NCBI RefSeq assembly: GCF_022524485.1 | Contig: NZ_JAKXMK010000010.1 | Coordinates: forward strand, 124,001 to 188,000 | Direction: 5' to 3' | DNA length: 64,000 nucleotides | DNA from: Pseudonocardia alaniniphila | GTDB lineage: Bacteria; Actinomycetota; Actinomycetes; Mycobacteriales; Pseudonocardiaceae | Part shown: piece by piece, positions 1-9,584 of the stretch | Layout: every line of letters begins with the position of its first letter | How positions within the stretch are numbered: position 1 is the first letter of the stretch | Translations under genes and position numbers: made by a program | The notes under the pieces: generated by a model | The model's database searches: none | Told to the model about the DNA's origin: nothing | Seen by the model: the letters and a program-made list of their open reading frames with translations, nothing else

Positions 1-2
1 GT

Positions 3-899
3 CCGAACAGCGACATCGTGACGATCTGGAACCAGCGGCCGGTCAAGATTCTCGTGCATCACACGGCCACTCCCAACCAGTCCGATGTGAGCCGCGAAGC
101 GGCCGACCGGCTCGCCCGTGGAATCCAGAACTTCCACATGGACAACCGCGGATGGCTCGATACCGGACAGCACTTCACGATCAGCCGCGGCGGGTACGTG
201 CTCGAGGGCAGGCACCGCAGTCTCGAAGTGCTGGAGAGAGGCGAGCGCCAGGTCGAGGGAGCGCACTGCACGGGGCAGAACGTCGTGGCCATCGGCATCG
301 AGAACGAGGGCACCTACACGGCGGTCGGTCCGCCGCCCGTGCTCTGGAACCGGCTGCGTGACATGTGCGCCTACATCTGCGACCAGTACGACATCGAGCC
401 GACCGAGATCTTCGGGCACCGCGACTTCAAGGACACGGCCTGCCCGGGAGACGTTCTCTACGGCATGTTGCCGCAGTTGCGCAGCGAGGTCGCGGGCGTG
501 CTCGGGGAGCATCTCAGCGCCCGTGTCGCGATGAAGGAGTCGTGGCCGTTGCTGCGGGTGGCCGACCAAGGGCCTGCGGTGGCCGCCGCGCAGCATCTCC
601 TGCGAGACGCGGGCATGACCGAGGTGCAGCCGAGCGGGAGCTTCGACCGCGCGACCTCCGACGCCGTGCGTCAGTTCCAGACGGCTCACCGCACGGAGGA
701 GGTCAACGGCATGATCGGCGGCGAGTCCTGGCCACTGCTCGTGCGCGCCGTGGCGCCGGGCGAGGACGGGGAGGCGGCCCGGGCGGCTCGCGTCCTGGTC
801 GAGGCCCAGGCCGATCCCGTCGGCGCCGGTGCCATGTCCCTCGTCGGCGCCGAGGACTGGCGCAGGCTCCTCTCCACTCCCACGTCGCTGGTGCGGTGA
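3..899 (+). CDS. N-acetylmuramoyl-L-alanine amidase (PGRP/amidase_2) with peptidoglycan-binding domain, 5' partial
   Basis: Peptidoglycan amidase expected to cut the lactyl-amide bond between MurNAc and the stem peptide. The frame is open to the window edge with no stop before the GTG at 18, so the gene probably starts upstream. A zinc amidase fold is visible: VHHTAT near residue 13 supplies the first His ligand, and GHRDFKDTACPG near residue 135 supplies the second His and the Cys ligand position. A linker follows, then a peptidoglycan_binding_1 domain around residues 175-240. An export signal should lie outside the window. The amidase/PG-binding architecture is common in actinobacterial wall hydrolases and phage endolysins; no phage genes are nearby. 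Confidence 0.85.
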   Translation, partial: PNSDIVTIWNQRPVKILVHHTATPNQSDVSREAADRLARGIQNFHMDNRGWLDTGQHFTISRGGYVLEGRHRSLEVLERGERQVEGAHCTGQNVVAIGIENEGTYTAVGPPPVLWNRLRDMCAYICDQYDIEPTEIFGHRDFKDTACPGDVLYGMLPQLRSEVAGVLGEHLSARVAMKESWPLLRVADQGPAVAAAQHLLRDAGMTEVQPSGSFDRATSDAVRQFQTAHRTEEVNGMIGGESWPLLVRAVAPGEDGEAARAARVLVEAQADPVGAGAMSLVGAEDWRRLLSTPTSLVR

Positions 900-929
900 C
901 GCGCGACGCGCGTCAAGGCCGCCGGAGCG

Positions 930-1751
930 TCACCAGCCGCGGGATCCGTCCTCCCACAGTTTCCAGGGGGCCTTGCCCGTGGCCCAGTGCTTGTTGAGCC
1001 ATTCGTAGTCCTTGTAGGTGTCCATCGCGGCCCAGAAACCCTCGTGCTTGTTCACCGTGAGCTGCTGGTTGCGGGCGAGTTTCTGCAGCGGCGATGCTTC
1101 GAGGAACAGGTCCTCGTCGTCGTCGAGATAGTCGTCGAGGAATGACTTCTCGAACATGAAGTACCCGCCGCTGACCCAGCCGTCGACATGTGTGGGCTTC
1201 TCGTTGAACTCCGAGACGAGGTTCCCCGCGACCTGCATCTCGCCGAACTTCGACGTCGGGTGCACCCCTGTGACCGTGCCGACGCGGCCACCTTCCGCAT
1301 GGACGGCCGCCAGGTTCGCGATGTCCACGGCGCTCACGCCGTCTCCGTAGGTCACCATGAATCGGGGCGTGTCGATGTAGTGGCGAATACGACGCAACCG
1401 GGCGCCGGTTCCGGCCGCGAGCCCGGTCTCGGCGAAAGTGATCTCCCAGTTCTCGTCCGCGACGCCGTTGCGAAACTGCGGCTGATGGTCGCCTGTGGAC
1501 AGCGACAACGTGAAGTCGGACATGTGGGCGCGATAGTCGAGGAAGAACCGTTTGATCTCCCAGCCCTTGTAGCCGAGGCACAGCACGAAGCGGCGGTAGC
1601 CGTAGTGGCTGTAGAGCTTCATGATGTGCCAGAGGATCGGGCGGCCGCCGATCTCGACCATGCCCTTGGGCAACCGTTCGCTGGCTTCTCGAATGCGCGT
1701 GCCCTGCCCTCCGCAGAGTACGACGACCGGAATGTCCGTTTCTTCGTGCAC
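930..1751 (-). CDS. Glucose-1-phosphate cytidylyltransferase-like nucleotidyltransferase
   Basis: Sugar-1-phosphate nucleotidyltransferase, best matching the RfbF/glucose-1-phosphate cytidylyltransferase type that makes CDP-glucose. The N-terminus carries the signature LCGGQGTRIREASERLPKGM and then EIGGRPILWHIMKLYSHYG. Length from the chosen start is 273 aa, close to the usual 257. I chose the GTG at 1751 because GGAGGG lies about 9 nt upstream and the preceding in-frame residues do not look like this family; an ATG 38 codons further upstream is possible. No other CDP-sugar pathway gene is adjacent, so the product's use (cell-wall or capsule sugar) is not shown here. Confidence 0.85.
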   Translation of the reverse strand: MHEETDIPVVVLCGGQGTRIREASERLPKGMVEIGGRPILWHIMKLYSHYGYRRFVLCLGYKGWEIKRFFLDYRAHMSDFTLSLSTGDHQPQFRNGVADENWEITFAETGLAAGTGARLRRIRHYIDTPRFMVTYGDGVSAVDIANLAAVHAEGGRVGTVTGVHPTSKFGEMQVAGNLVSEFNEKPTHVDGWVSGGYFMFEKSFLDDYLDDDEDLFLEASPLQKLARNQQLTVNKHEGFWAAMDTYKDYEWLNKHWATGKAPWKLWEDGSRGW

Positions 1752-2034
1752 TGCGTGCTTCCCTCCGCCGCGCCGGCCGCCGATGTCCGTTTTGAGGACG
1801 TCGCCGAGATCGACCACTTGATAGTGCAGAGATCGTGTTTGGGCAACAGCTGTCCTTGTGACCATCTGCACCCCACGATCGGGGGCTGCGAGCTTGCGTG
1901 ACTCCGGATGGCGGCGCCCGCTGCCCCGATCGGCGGACATCGCCGCTGTTCACGGCGGTGGCGCGTGGAGACGCTCGCCACTCTCGGTAGGCTCCCGGGC
2001 GCCCATCGAACAGACGCACGACGGGGGTCAGCTG

Positions 2035-4734
2035 GTGTCGACGCGAACTCAGCCGGTTCCGGGGCTCGCGTCGGAGGGTGCGGTGGCAGGCGCACCGGTG
2101 GCCCGGCGGCTCGTCCGCGAGGCGGCCGCCGCGGGCGCAGGGGTGCGCAGGGTGGACATCATCGCCACCGGCGGCCATGGCAAGACCGTGCTGCTCGACG
2201 CGATGTCCGGGGCCTTCCGGGACGCCGGCGTCGCCGTCCGGCACGACGTGCCCGCGCCCGGTGATCCACTCGCGCCCGACACGGCGCTACTGGTGGACGA
2301 CACGCATCTGCTGAGCCCGGCCGAGCTGGATCGGCTCGCTGAGGTGGCTGCGGCTCCGCACGGCTACGTCGTGGTCGCCCACCGGCCGTGGCCGCGCCCG
2401 GCGGGCACCGCTGCCCTCGGCGCGACGCTGGCCGTGAGCAGGCCCCCGGTGGTGCTCGACGCGCTCGACCGCGCCGGCGTGTCCGTCCGGGCCGGTCTGC
2501 TCCTCGGCGGCCGGTCCGGCTCGCCGGAGCAGGCGCCGGCAGAGCTCGTCGACCAGGTACTCGTCCAGACGGCCGGGTCACCGGCGCTGGTCGATCGGCT
2601 GCTGACCGCCCTCGTCGAGCAGGCCGGTCCGGACCGCACCCGGATCGGGACGCCGAGCCGTCCGCCTGCGGGGCTGCTCGCGCAGCTCGGCTACGCGGTG
2701 CACGGCCTCGGGCCAGGGGTTCGCGGACTCCTCCTGGCCCGCGCGCTCGGTGCGTCCCTGGAGGCCGAGGTCCTCGTCCCGCTCCTCGGCCTGCCCGACG
2801 GTGACGGCGCGGCGCAGCTCGACGAGTTCGTGGAGGCCGCGCGCGCGGCCGGCCTGCTGACCGCCGACGGCATGGCGGTGCCGCTGGTCTCGGCGGCGGT
2901 GCTGGCGCATACGCCGCAGGCGTCGCACGTGGAGATGCGGCGGGCACTGGCCGAGATCGAGCTGAACCGCGGAGGCAACGTCCTCGCCGCCGCCCGTGGG
3001 CTCCTCGCCGCGGGTGCGAGCGGAGCGAGGGTGGCGGCCGTGTTCACCGCAGCCGCGGAGGAGGCGCTGCGGACGGGCGCCCCGGTGGCCGGGGAGTACT
3101 TCGAGGCCGCGGTCCGTGCGGGCTCGCCCGCTCTGGAGCTCGCGGCACGCCGGGCCGAGGCGGCGATGCTGGCCGGTGATCTCGACCTGGCTCTCGCCCA
3201 GGCCGACCAAGTGCTCTCGGACCCCGGCCAGGCGCCACCGGAGGACGCCGTGCGGGCCGGCACCGTGGCGGCCGCCGTTCTCGCCCGCCGGGGCATGCTC
3301 GCTCGCAGCGCGGAGCTGTATCGCTGGATGGGCAGTGCCTCGATGGGCAGCGCGGCCGTGCTGTCGGTGCCTGCGCTGATCGGCACCGGTGCGCTCGACG
3401 AGGCGCGCGAGGTGTTGCGCGGCCCGGCCCGGGAACCCGGCGCCCCGCCCCGTCCGCCGACGCTGCTCGCCGGCGCCGAGGAGCTGATGGCCAAGGGTGT
3501 GTACGACTCGGTCGCCGGGTCACCGACGGCGGCGCTGTCGCAGCTGACCCGCGCGGCGTCGCTCCTGGAGTCGTCGAACCGCGCGGCGCTGCTTCCCGAC
3601 ACCCCGGCGGCGCTGGCCGCGCTCGTCGCGGTGCACTGCGGGGAGCTCGACGTCGCTCAGTCGGTACTGGAACGGGCGGTGCGGGTGGGTCTCGGCGGCC
3701 GCAGCGCAGCCACTCGGCACCGGCTACTGCTCGGCTGGATCGCGCTCTTCCGCGGTGCCACCACGGCCGCGAGGTCGGCGCTCACCGCGGTGTCGCCGCC
3801 CGGCGCGCAGCTCGAGCCTCGCGACGAGTTCCTCGCCGCGGCGCTGGAGGTCGCACTCACCCGCCGCACCGGCGACCTCGCGTCGCTGATGCCCGCGTGG
3901 GGACGGGCCCGCGAGGCGATCGTGCGCCACCCCGTCGACCTGTTCGTGCTGCAGCAGCTCGGCGAGCTGTCGATCGCCGCCACGCGGCTGCGTGAGCCGA
4001 GCTGGGTGCGTCCTCACCTCGACGAGGCGGCTGAGCTGCTCGCGAGCCTGGGCGATCCCGGGCTGTGGGCGGCACCGCTGGCCTGGTCGGGCCTGCAGGC
4101 GGCGATCCTCGCCGAGAGCCGCGAGGCCGCAACGCGGCACGCCGCCGCGCTGGAGGCGGCGGCGGGTGCCAGCCGGTACACCGCGGCGATGGCGACCGCC
4201 GCCCCACACTGGGTGCGGTTGCTGGACTCGGAGGTGGACGCAACGGCGGTCGAGGCCGCGGCCCGCGGTCTGCACGCTGTGGGGCTCGCCTGGGAGGGCG
4301 GGAAGCTGGCGGGGCAGGCTGCGATCCGCACGCGCGACCGCAAGGCGATGAGCACGCTGCTCAGCTGCGCCCGCGCGCTGCAGAGCAGCGGGTCCGCCGG
4401 CCGGGCCGGAGCGGATCCGGACGTCGTCGCGGACGCCGACACCGACACGGGCCCGGCAGGCATCCCGGTGACGGTGCCGGCCGCCCGCATCGCATCGCAC
4501 CCGGCCGATGCCGACGCCACCCCCGCAGACGACGGCCCGTTGAGCGAGCGCGAACGGGAGGTCGCCGCGCTGGTGCTCGAAGGGCTGACCTACAAGGAGA
4601 TCGGCGAGCAGCTCTTCATCTCGGCGAAGACCGTGGAGCACCACGTGGCCCGGATGCGCCAGCGGCTCGGCTCAGGGAGCCGCGGCGAGCTGTTCGCCCA
4701 CCTGCGCCAGATCGTCGGCACGCCCGAGACCTGA
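2035..4734 (+). CDS. Large LuxR-type (STAND/MalT-like) regulator, IniR-like
   Basis: Regulator of about 899 aa with an N-terminal ATPase module and a C-terminal LuxR helix-turn-helix. A P-loop ATGGHGKT lies near residue 44 and a Walker B-like TALLVDDTHLL follows. The middle is long, Ala/Leu-rich and helical (TPR-like). The HTH starts at LSEREREVAALVLEG near residue 835. GTG at 2035 follows GGGGGT; the open frame reaches 1858. It converges on the IniC-like gene with a 23-bp gap. In M. tuberculosis the LuxR-type Rv0339c (IniR) lies beside iniBAC, so by position and architecture this is the likely regulator of the island. Binding to the repeated element upstream of the two iniB-like genes is inference. 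Confidence 0.85.
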   Translation: MSTRTQPVPGLASEGAVAGAPVARRLVREAAAAGAGVRRVDIIATGGHGKTVLLDAMSGAFRDAGVAVRHDVPAPGDPLAPDTALLVDDTHLLSPAELDRLAEVAAAPHGYVVVAHRPWPRPAGTAALGATLAVSRPPVVLDALDRAGVSVRAGLLLGGRSGSPEQAPAELVDQVLVQTAGSPALVDRLLTALVEQAGPDRTRIGTPSRPPAGLLAQLGYAVHGLGPGVRGLLLARALGASLEAEVLVPLLGLPDGDGAAQLDEFVEAARAAGLLTADGMAVPLVSAAVLAHTPQASHVEMRRALAEIELNRGGNVLAAARGLLAAGASGARVAAVFTAAAEEALRTGAPVAGEYFEAAVRAGSPALELAARRAEAAMLAGDLDLALAQADQVLSDPGQAPPEDAVRAGTVAAAVLARRGMLARSAELYRWMGSASMGSAAVLSVPALIGTGALDEAREVLRGPAREPGAPPRPPTLLAGAEELMAKGVYDSVAGSPTAALSQLTRAASLLESSNRAALLPDTPAALAALVAVHCGELDVAQSVLERAVRVGLGGRSAATRHRLLLGWIALFRGATTAARSALTAVSPPGAQLEPRDEFLAAALEVALTRRTGDLASLMPAWGRAREAIVRHPVDLFVLQQLGELSIAATRLREPSWVRPHLDEAAELLASLGDPGLWAAPLAWSGLQAAILAESREAATRHAAALEAAAGASRYTAAMATAAPHWVRLLDSEVDATAVEAAARGLHAVGLAWEGGKLAGQAAIRTRDRKAMSTLLSCARALQSSGSAGRAGADPDVVADADTDTGPAGIPVTVPAARIASHPADADATPADDGPLSEREREVAALVLEGLTYKEIGEQLFISAKTVEHHVARMRQRLGSGSRGELFAHLRQIVGTPET

Positions 4735-4757
4735 CCCGCGCTGCGGTCCGGCCTCCG

Positions 4758-6245
4758 TCAGCGGCGCAGGCCGGCGAGGATTCCCTCGCAGCTGCGGACC
4801 ACCAGCCGCGCCATGTCCGACACAGCGCGGCCGGACATCGGGCTCTCGGCCCGCCGTTGCCAGCGGGCCACGGCGTCCAGCGCGGCACTCCACAGCTCGT
4901 CCGGTCCGGCGTCGGGTTCGAGCCCCAGGCGGGCGGCGGCCGACCCGCCGTCGCCACCGAGCAGTCGCTCGGCCTCCTGCAGAGCCTCGGTGGGCATCCG
5001 GATCGCACCGGAGCGCAGCGTGGACAGCAGCCGCAGCTCGGCGAACTCGTGCGCACCCGCGAGGATCCGCTCCACCTCCGCCACCAGCGGTGCGGCGGCC
5101 GGGCGCGGCTCTCTGGTCAGCACGAGGTCCACGGCCAGCAGCGCGGAACGGGCCTTGAGCAGGTCGCGGCGCTCGCTGAACTGGGTGGTGAGCACGCTGC
5201 GCAGCTCGTCGAGGCCGCTGCGCTTGACCAGCTCGGAGGCGATGGCGTTGGGGTCGGTCACGCCCTGCCGGATCAGCGTGGTGGACAGCCGCACGCCGAA
5301 CAGGCCGAAGCGCTCCATGAGCCGGGCTCGCGCGTCGGCGTCGGGCCCCGCTGCCCCGTCGGGGAGCTCGGTGCGGGAGAACCGGTCGACCGAGAGCAGC
5401 ATCCCGTCGAGGTCGGATCGAGGGAGCTCGGCGAGGGCCGTGAGCGCGGCGAACTCGTCCTGGCGCATGGTGCGGCCGGTCTGGGCGAGCAATCCCGCCA
5501 CCGCGACGACGGTCTGGCACAGCCCCCGGATTTTCTCGTCGGCCCGGTAGCGTCGCGCGATCCGCCGCGCGGAGCTCAGTGCGTCCAGCCGTCCGACGCC
5601 GATCTCGTCGGCCCGGGACAGGACGCCGATCGTGTTGATCGGCGTCGCCTTGGCCACGCCCTGGTCGAAGAACGACTCGAGGAACCGCACGTCGGTGGCG
5701 TGCAGGTGACGCATCAGGTAGATCACCGCGTCGGCCTGGCTGGGCGAGTCGTCGGGCGTGAGGAACGCGCCGGCTCGCGACGAGGTATCGCGGGAGAGCG
5801 ACGCGATGCCGGGCGTGTCGATGAGGGTGTGGGTGCGCAGGCTCTGCGACGGCCACTGCACCTCGAGCTTGTCCACGTCCTCGACACGCGTGCCCTGCAG
5901 GTCGAACTTCAGGGCACCGCTGGCCCTGCTGATCGTCAGCTGCCGTGGCGACGTGTTGCGCGGGAACATCGTCACCTTCGGGATCTGGGCGTCCAGGTAC
6001 CAGGTGACGATGCGTGTGCACTCGCCGGCGTCGGTGGGGGCGATCTCCTCGCCGACGAGCGCGTTGAGCAGCGTGGACTTTCCGGCCTTGACCTTGCCGG
6101 CGATCGCGACCCGCAGCGGCTCGTCGAAGCGGTTCAGGTTGTACTGCAGCCAGCCGACGGCCTGTGGGCTGTCGTGGTAGGCGTCGATCGTGCGTCGCAG
6201 CAGCACCCGGACGACGGACCCGAGATGGGGAGCGGGAGCGGTCAC
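4758..6245 (-). CDS. iniC: Dynamin-like GTPase, IniC-like
   Basis: Bacterial dynamin-family GTPase of 495 aa. G1 is AGKVKAGKST (about residues 49-58), G3 is LIDTPG (about 141-146) and G4 is LSRADE (about 209-214). The rest is predicted helical stalk. It is the second gene of a pair: its ATG at 6245 overlaps the end of the IniA-like gene by ATGA, so the two are translationally coupled. In M. tuberculosis IniA and IniC are dynamin-like proteins induced by cell-wall inhibitors, and IniA has membrane fission activity. The likely role is membrane maintenance under envelope stress. The symbol rests on synteny and architecture. Confidence 0.85.
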   Translation of the reverse strand: MTAPAPHLGSVVRVLLRRTIDAYHDSPQAVGWLQYNLNRFDEPLRVAIAGKVKAGKSTLLNALVGEEIAPTDAGECTRIVTWYLDAQIPKVTMFPRNTSPRQLTISRASGALKFDLQGTRVEDVDKLEVQWPSQSLRTHTLIDTPGIASLSRDTSSRAGAFLTPDDSPSQADAVIYLMRHLHATDVRFLESFFDQGVAKATPINTIGVLSRADEIGVGRLDALSSARRIARRYRADEKIRGLCQTVVAVAGLLAQTGRTMRQDEFAALTALAELPRSDLDGMLLSVDRFSRTELPDGAAGPDADARARLMERFGLFGVRLSTTLIRQGVTDPNAIASELVKRSGLDELRSVLTTQFSERRDLLKARSALLAVDLVLTREPRPAAAPLVAEVERILAGAHEFAELRLLSTLRSGAIRMPTEALQEAERLLGGDGGSAAARLGLEPDAGPDELWSAALDAVARWQRRAESPMSGRAVSDMARLVVRSCEGILAGLRR

Positions 6246-8089
6246 GACGAGGTCCCCGTGCCCGTCCGTGCCCTGACCGAGGCCTTTGCCGGGGCGGACA
6301 CGTTCTTCGCGAGGGAGCGCGCCCTGGTGGCGAGACCGTCGATGCGTTCCAGCTCGGCCTTCAGATCGCGGATCCGCCGCTCGCGCTCGGAACTGGTGGT
6401 CTTCACGGCGCTCTGGGCCGCCATCACGGACGCGGCGAGTGACGTGCTCATCTCCTCGGCGATGGCGCTGAAGTGGTCGCGCAGCTGGCGCTGGCTGCGC
6501 CGGAGCATGTCGCGGGAGTCCTTGCCCACCTGGAAGGTCACCTCGTCGATGTGGCGTCGCACCGCCTGCTTCGCGTCGGACCGCCGCTTCAGCAGCTGCC
6601 GCTTGCTCTCGTCACGCACCGTCTTGATGCCCAGCGCGATACCTGCCGGTGCGCCCGCGAAGATCGGGAGGCCCATCAGGGCGCCGAGCATGCCGAACAT
6701 CAGCACACCGCTGTAGCCGCCTCGCAGGCCGGTGAGGAGCTTCTGCCCCGTGTTGAACTTCTCCACCTCCGGCTGCACGAGCGGGTTGACCTTCCCGGCC
6801 ATCCCCTCGTCGTCGAACCGCAGCTCAGGCATCGCGATGTCGGCGCCGGCGGCGAAGTGCTCGGCCACCTGACCGGCGAGCCAGCGGGCGCGCTCCGCGG
6901 CCCACACGAAGTTCGCCGACGCCGCCGAGGACACCTGCTGGTGGAACCACTCGGCGAACTGCTCCCAGATCTCGGCAGGGTCGGCGTCGTCGATGAGCTG
7001 CTCGGCCTCGCGTGTGATCGTGCGCAGGCGGTCGCGCAGGTCGTAGTCGATGTCGGACTGCAGGTCGGCGACCCCGTCGTTCAGCGTGATCTGCCAGCGT
7101 GACGAGCGCTGCTTCAGCTCGTCGGCGTGGGCCTTCGCGCGGGTCAGCTGGCCGACGAGCGACTCCATGCGCTCGGGATCCTGCTGGACCTCGAGCTCGG
7201 CCTTCATCCCCGCCGAGAGCTGCTCGGAGACGGACAGCACGTCATGGCTGGTGGAGCGCCGGTCCAGGTCGTCGGACTGGGCGACGACCTTGTTGAGCAG
7301 GAAGTCCACCAGCTGCCGGAACCCCGACTCGTCCATGAGCGCGGCGTCCTGCGTCTTGGCGGCGTGCAGCCGCAGCATGGACGACACGGGGAACATCTCG
7401 GCGTTGATCCCGGCGTTCCCGAGGTGGCCGCGGTCGAGCTCCATGATGCGGCGCCAGTGCGGGTAGAGATCCGTCTTGGTGAGCACGCACGCGACGTTGG
7501 GGCACAGCTTCATCGCGGCTTCCAGGAACTCCAGCTCCGGGCCGGTGTACTCCTGGGCCGCGTCGGAGACCAGCAGCACGGCGTCGGCGCTCGGCAGCGC
7601 CGACATCGTGGCGGCGCCGTGCGCGGAACCCAGGCCGCCGACACCAGGGGTGTCGACGAGCACGAGCCCACCGGCGAGCAGCTTGCGCGGCAGTCCGACC
7701 TCGGCGTAGCTCAGCATCGCCTTGTTGCCCGGGTTGCCGGCTTCGGAGACGTATTCGGAGAGCCGGGTTGCCGGCACCTCCATGCGCTCCGGGGGCTTGT
7801 CCTCGCCGCTCTCCCGGACCAGTGCGGCTGTGGTGGTCTCCGCGTGCTTCACGACGGTCGGCACGGCAGTGGCGATGTCGTCATCGACCGGGCACACGGG
7901 AGCGTTGACGAGCGCGTTGACCAGCTGGCTCTTGCCCTGCTTGAACTCTCCGACGATGAGCACGCGCACGTCGGGGTCGACGAGCCGTCGTCGCGTCTGA
8001 AGCAAGCGGCCGCCGAGGTCGGGGCGGTCGTAGGCGGTGGTCGCCTTCAGGGCGAGGTCGACCAGTTCGACCGCTGCGGGTACCGCCAC
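6242..8089 (-). CDS. iniA: Dynamin-like GTPase, IniA-like
   Basis: Dynamin-family GTPase of 615 aa. The P-loop is GEFKQGKS (residues 47-54), G3 is LVDTPGVGG (about 144-152) and G4 is LTKTDLYPHW (about 203-212). A hydrophobic Gly/Ala/Leu segment (GVLMFGMLGALMGLPIFAGA and beyond, in the C-terminal third) is the likely membrane-inserting tip, followed by a long basic coiled-coil region. GTG at 8089 is preceded by GAGGAGG about 10 nt upstream. The gene lies 168 bp downstream of the first IniB-like gene on the same strand, with a strong hairpin between, so it may be read through from iniB or have its own promoter. Confidence 0.88.
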   Translation of the reverse strand: MAVPAAVELVDLALKATTAYDRPDLGGRLLQTRRRLVDPDVRVLIVGEFKQGKSQLVNALVNAPVCPVDDDIATAVPTVVKHAETTTAALVRESGEDKPPERMEVPATRLSEYVSEAGNPGNKAMLSYAEVGLPRKLLAGGLVLVDTPGVGGLGSAHGAATMSALPSADAVLLVSDAAQEYTGPELEFLEAAMKLCPNVACVLTKTDLYPHWRRIMELDRGHLGNAGINAEMFPVSSMLRLHAAKTQDAALMDESGFRQLVDFLLNKVVAQSDDLDRRSTSHDVLSVSEQLSAGMKAELEVQQDPERMESLVGQLTRAKAHADELKQRSSRWQITLNDGVADLQSDIDYDLRDRLRTITREAEQLIDDADPAEIWEQFAEWFHQQVSSAASANFVWAAERARWLAGQVAEHFAAGADIAMPELRFDDEGMAGKVNPLVQPEVEKFNTGQKLLTGLRGGYSGVLMFGMLGALMGLPIFAGAPAGIALGIKTVRDESKRQLLKRRSDAKQAVRRHIDEVTFQVGKDSRDMLRRSQRQLRDHFSAIAEEMSTSLAASVMAAQSAVKTTSSERERRIRDLKAELERIDGLATRARSLAKNVSAPAKASVRARTGTGTSS

Positions 8090-8150
8090 GGCGTCCCTGC
8101 CTCCTCAATGCTGCACGTGCAGGTCGGGGCCTGCATCGTCTCCAGGACGA

Positions 8151-8198
8151 CACCGGCCCCGCCACCTCGGAGAATCCCGTGGAGTGGCGGGGCCGGTG
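8151..8198 (-). terminator. 15-bp perfect hairpin between the first iniB-like gene and iniA
   Basis: Inverted repeat caccggccccgccac (8151-8165) and gtggcggggccggtg (8184-8198), perfect over 15 bp with an 18-nt loop, about 60 bp past the stop of the IniB-like gene. There is no clear U tract, as is usual in high-GC actinobacteria. It could end the iniB transcript or act as a partial attenuator that lowers iniA/iniC expression relative to iniB. Confidence 0.65.
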
Positions 8199-8257
8199 GT
8201 CACATCACCTGGAGATTACCCCGGCAGGGGGCAGCCTCCGGAGGCCGGTGAACCTCG

Positions 8258-9118
8258 TCAGTGGTCGATCGCGACGTCGTTGTGGCTCTGGACGTCGTTG
8301 TGCGTGGTGTTGTGCGAGTCGGTGTCGACATCGGTGTCGGTCTCGTTGAAGGAACCCGACGTGTCGTCGTTGTCCTGGTTGAACGAGTCCTCGAACTCGG
8401 TGTTGGTCTCCGTGGTGGTGGTGGTGTCGTTGAACGACCCGTCGATGTCCTGCTCACCGGTGGCGTTGCCACCGACGGCGAGCGCGCCGCCGTCGCTGAC
8501 ATCGACGTCCTCGAGGGAGGTGTTGTTGGCGTCGCCGTCGCCGAAGGCGGAGGTGTTGTTGTCGCCACTCACGACGTCGTTGTCGTCGCCGACGACGTTG
8601 CCGTCGCCCGAGACGTTGCCGTCGCCGACCTGGTTGTCGTCGCCGGTGACGATGTTGGAGTCCTCGATGTCGTCGCCGGCCGCGACAGCGCCGTCGCCGG
8701 TGGCGGCGGTGGAGTCGATGTCGATGTCCTGGTCGAAGTCGCCGCCACCGGTGTCGATCTGCTGGTTGACGGAGTTGTCGATGATGGTGTCGCGGTCATC
8801 GACGTAGTTGTTGGTGACGTAGGTGTTGACGTAGCGGACGGCGGCCTCGTGGTCGCTCTCGCCCTCGTGCTTCTCGGGGACGGGCGGCGGGGGGACGTGG
8901 CCGTGGCCGCTGGTGTGGCCGGAGCCGGTGTTGTACTCACGGCTGAAGTCGGCGTCCTGGTTGTCCTGGAGCAGGACGAGGGCGTCGTGGACGTCGTCGG
9001 GCGAGATGTCGCCGCACGGGGCGAGGTAGCCGTTGGGGTCATCCTTGAAGGCGGCCATGGCCTCGGGATCGCGGAACAGGTTGAGCAGCAGATCGAGCAG
9101 CGAGGTCGAGGTGGTCAT
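8258..9118 (-). CDS. IniB-like acidic Asp/Asn-repeat protein (copy 1)
   Basis: 286 aa. The first 50 or so residues match the IniB N-terminal region (LLDLLLNLFRDPEAMAAF and following). After a linker comes a long acidic low-complexity domain: a conserved DRDTIIDNSVNQQID block, then short GDxN-type units (GDDNQV, GDGNVS, GDGNVV, GDDNDV, GDNN), then an Asp/Thr/Asn/His tail. No signal peptide or membrane segment is visible. M. tuberculosis IniB has the same N-terminal block but a Gly/Ala-rich tail, so only the first domain is conserved. ATG at 9118 follows GGGAG. It heads iniA-iniC and is a close paralogue of the next gene upstream. Molecular function is unknown. Confidence 0.85.
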   Translation of the reverse strand: MTTSTSLLDLLLNLFRDPEAMAAFKDDPNGYLAPCGDISPDDVHDALVLLQDNQDADFSREYNTGSGHTSGHGHVPPPPVPEKHEGESDHEAAVRYVNTYVTNNYVDDRDTIIDNSVNQQIDTGGGDFDQDIDIDSTAATGDGAVAAGDDIEDSNIVTGDDNQVGDGNVSGDGNVVGDDNDVVSGDNNTSAFGDGDANNTSLEDVDVSDGGALAVGGNATGEQDIDGSFNDTTTTTETNTEFEDSFNQDNDDTSGSFNETDTDVDTDSHNTTHNDVQSHNDVAIDH

Positions 9119-9175
9119 CTCGGATCATCTCCCAAGTGGTTCGGCGGGTTGCCGGTCGTCCCGGCGTTGCGGAGA

Positions 9176-9212
9176 AAGTTAGGGCGCTGCGCCGTTCGGG
9201 CCATCGGGGATC
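9176..9212 (-). promoter_or_regulatory. Shared ini-type promoter/operator block upstream of iniB copy 1
   Basis: On the minus strand: GATCCCCGATGGCCCG (9212-9197), 15 nt, then TAACTT (9181-9176), about 60 bp before the ATG at 9118. The same 16-mer, the same 15-nt spacing and the same TAACTT occur before copy 2. TAACTT could serve as a -10-like element and the 16-mer as an activator site overlapping -35. That assignment is inference; the repetition is directly visible. Confidence 0.6.
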
Positions 9213-9548
9213 GTCCAGGGTCCTGATCCGCGATCCGTGCGGGGATCCGAGGCGCGGGTGCTAGGGGATCGGGGGATTAGGGGGTCGTCCCCCTGGGCGG
9301 GGAGGGGAAGCCTCTCATGCGTGCGTTCGGTAGTCGGGACCAGCTGAGCCCGGTTCGGGGGATACGCGAACGGGCTAATAGCGCCCGGCGAACGGGCTAC
9401 AGACCGTGAAGCCATCGGGACGACTTCCCCGGCGGCCATCTGCGAGCCGTACGGGGGTCGTTCGGGTCGTCCCCCACGGCCGGCGCTGCGCATGGGAGCT
9501 CGACCGGATCGACGGCCACGGGGCGCCCCGCACGGCCCGGAAACGGCA

Positions 9549-9584
9549 GCGGCCCCGCCCCTGCAGGCGCAGGAACGGGGCCGC
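9549..9584 (-). terminator. Hairpin after iniB copy 2
   Basis: gcggccccg (9549-9557) pairs with cggggccgc (9576-9584), and an inner cctgc/gcagg stem extends it. It lies about 40 bp past the stop of copy 2 on the minus strand, so the two iniB paralogues are probably separate transcripts. Confidence 0.6.
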
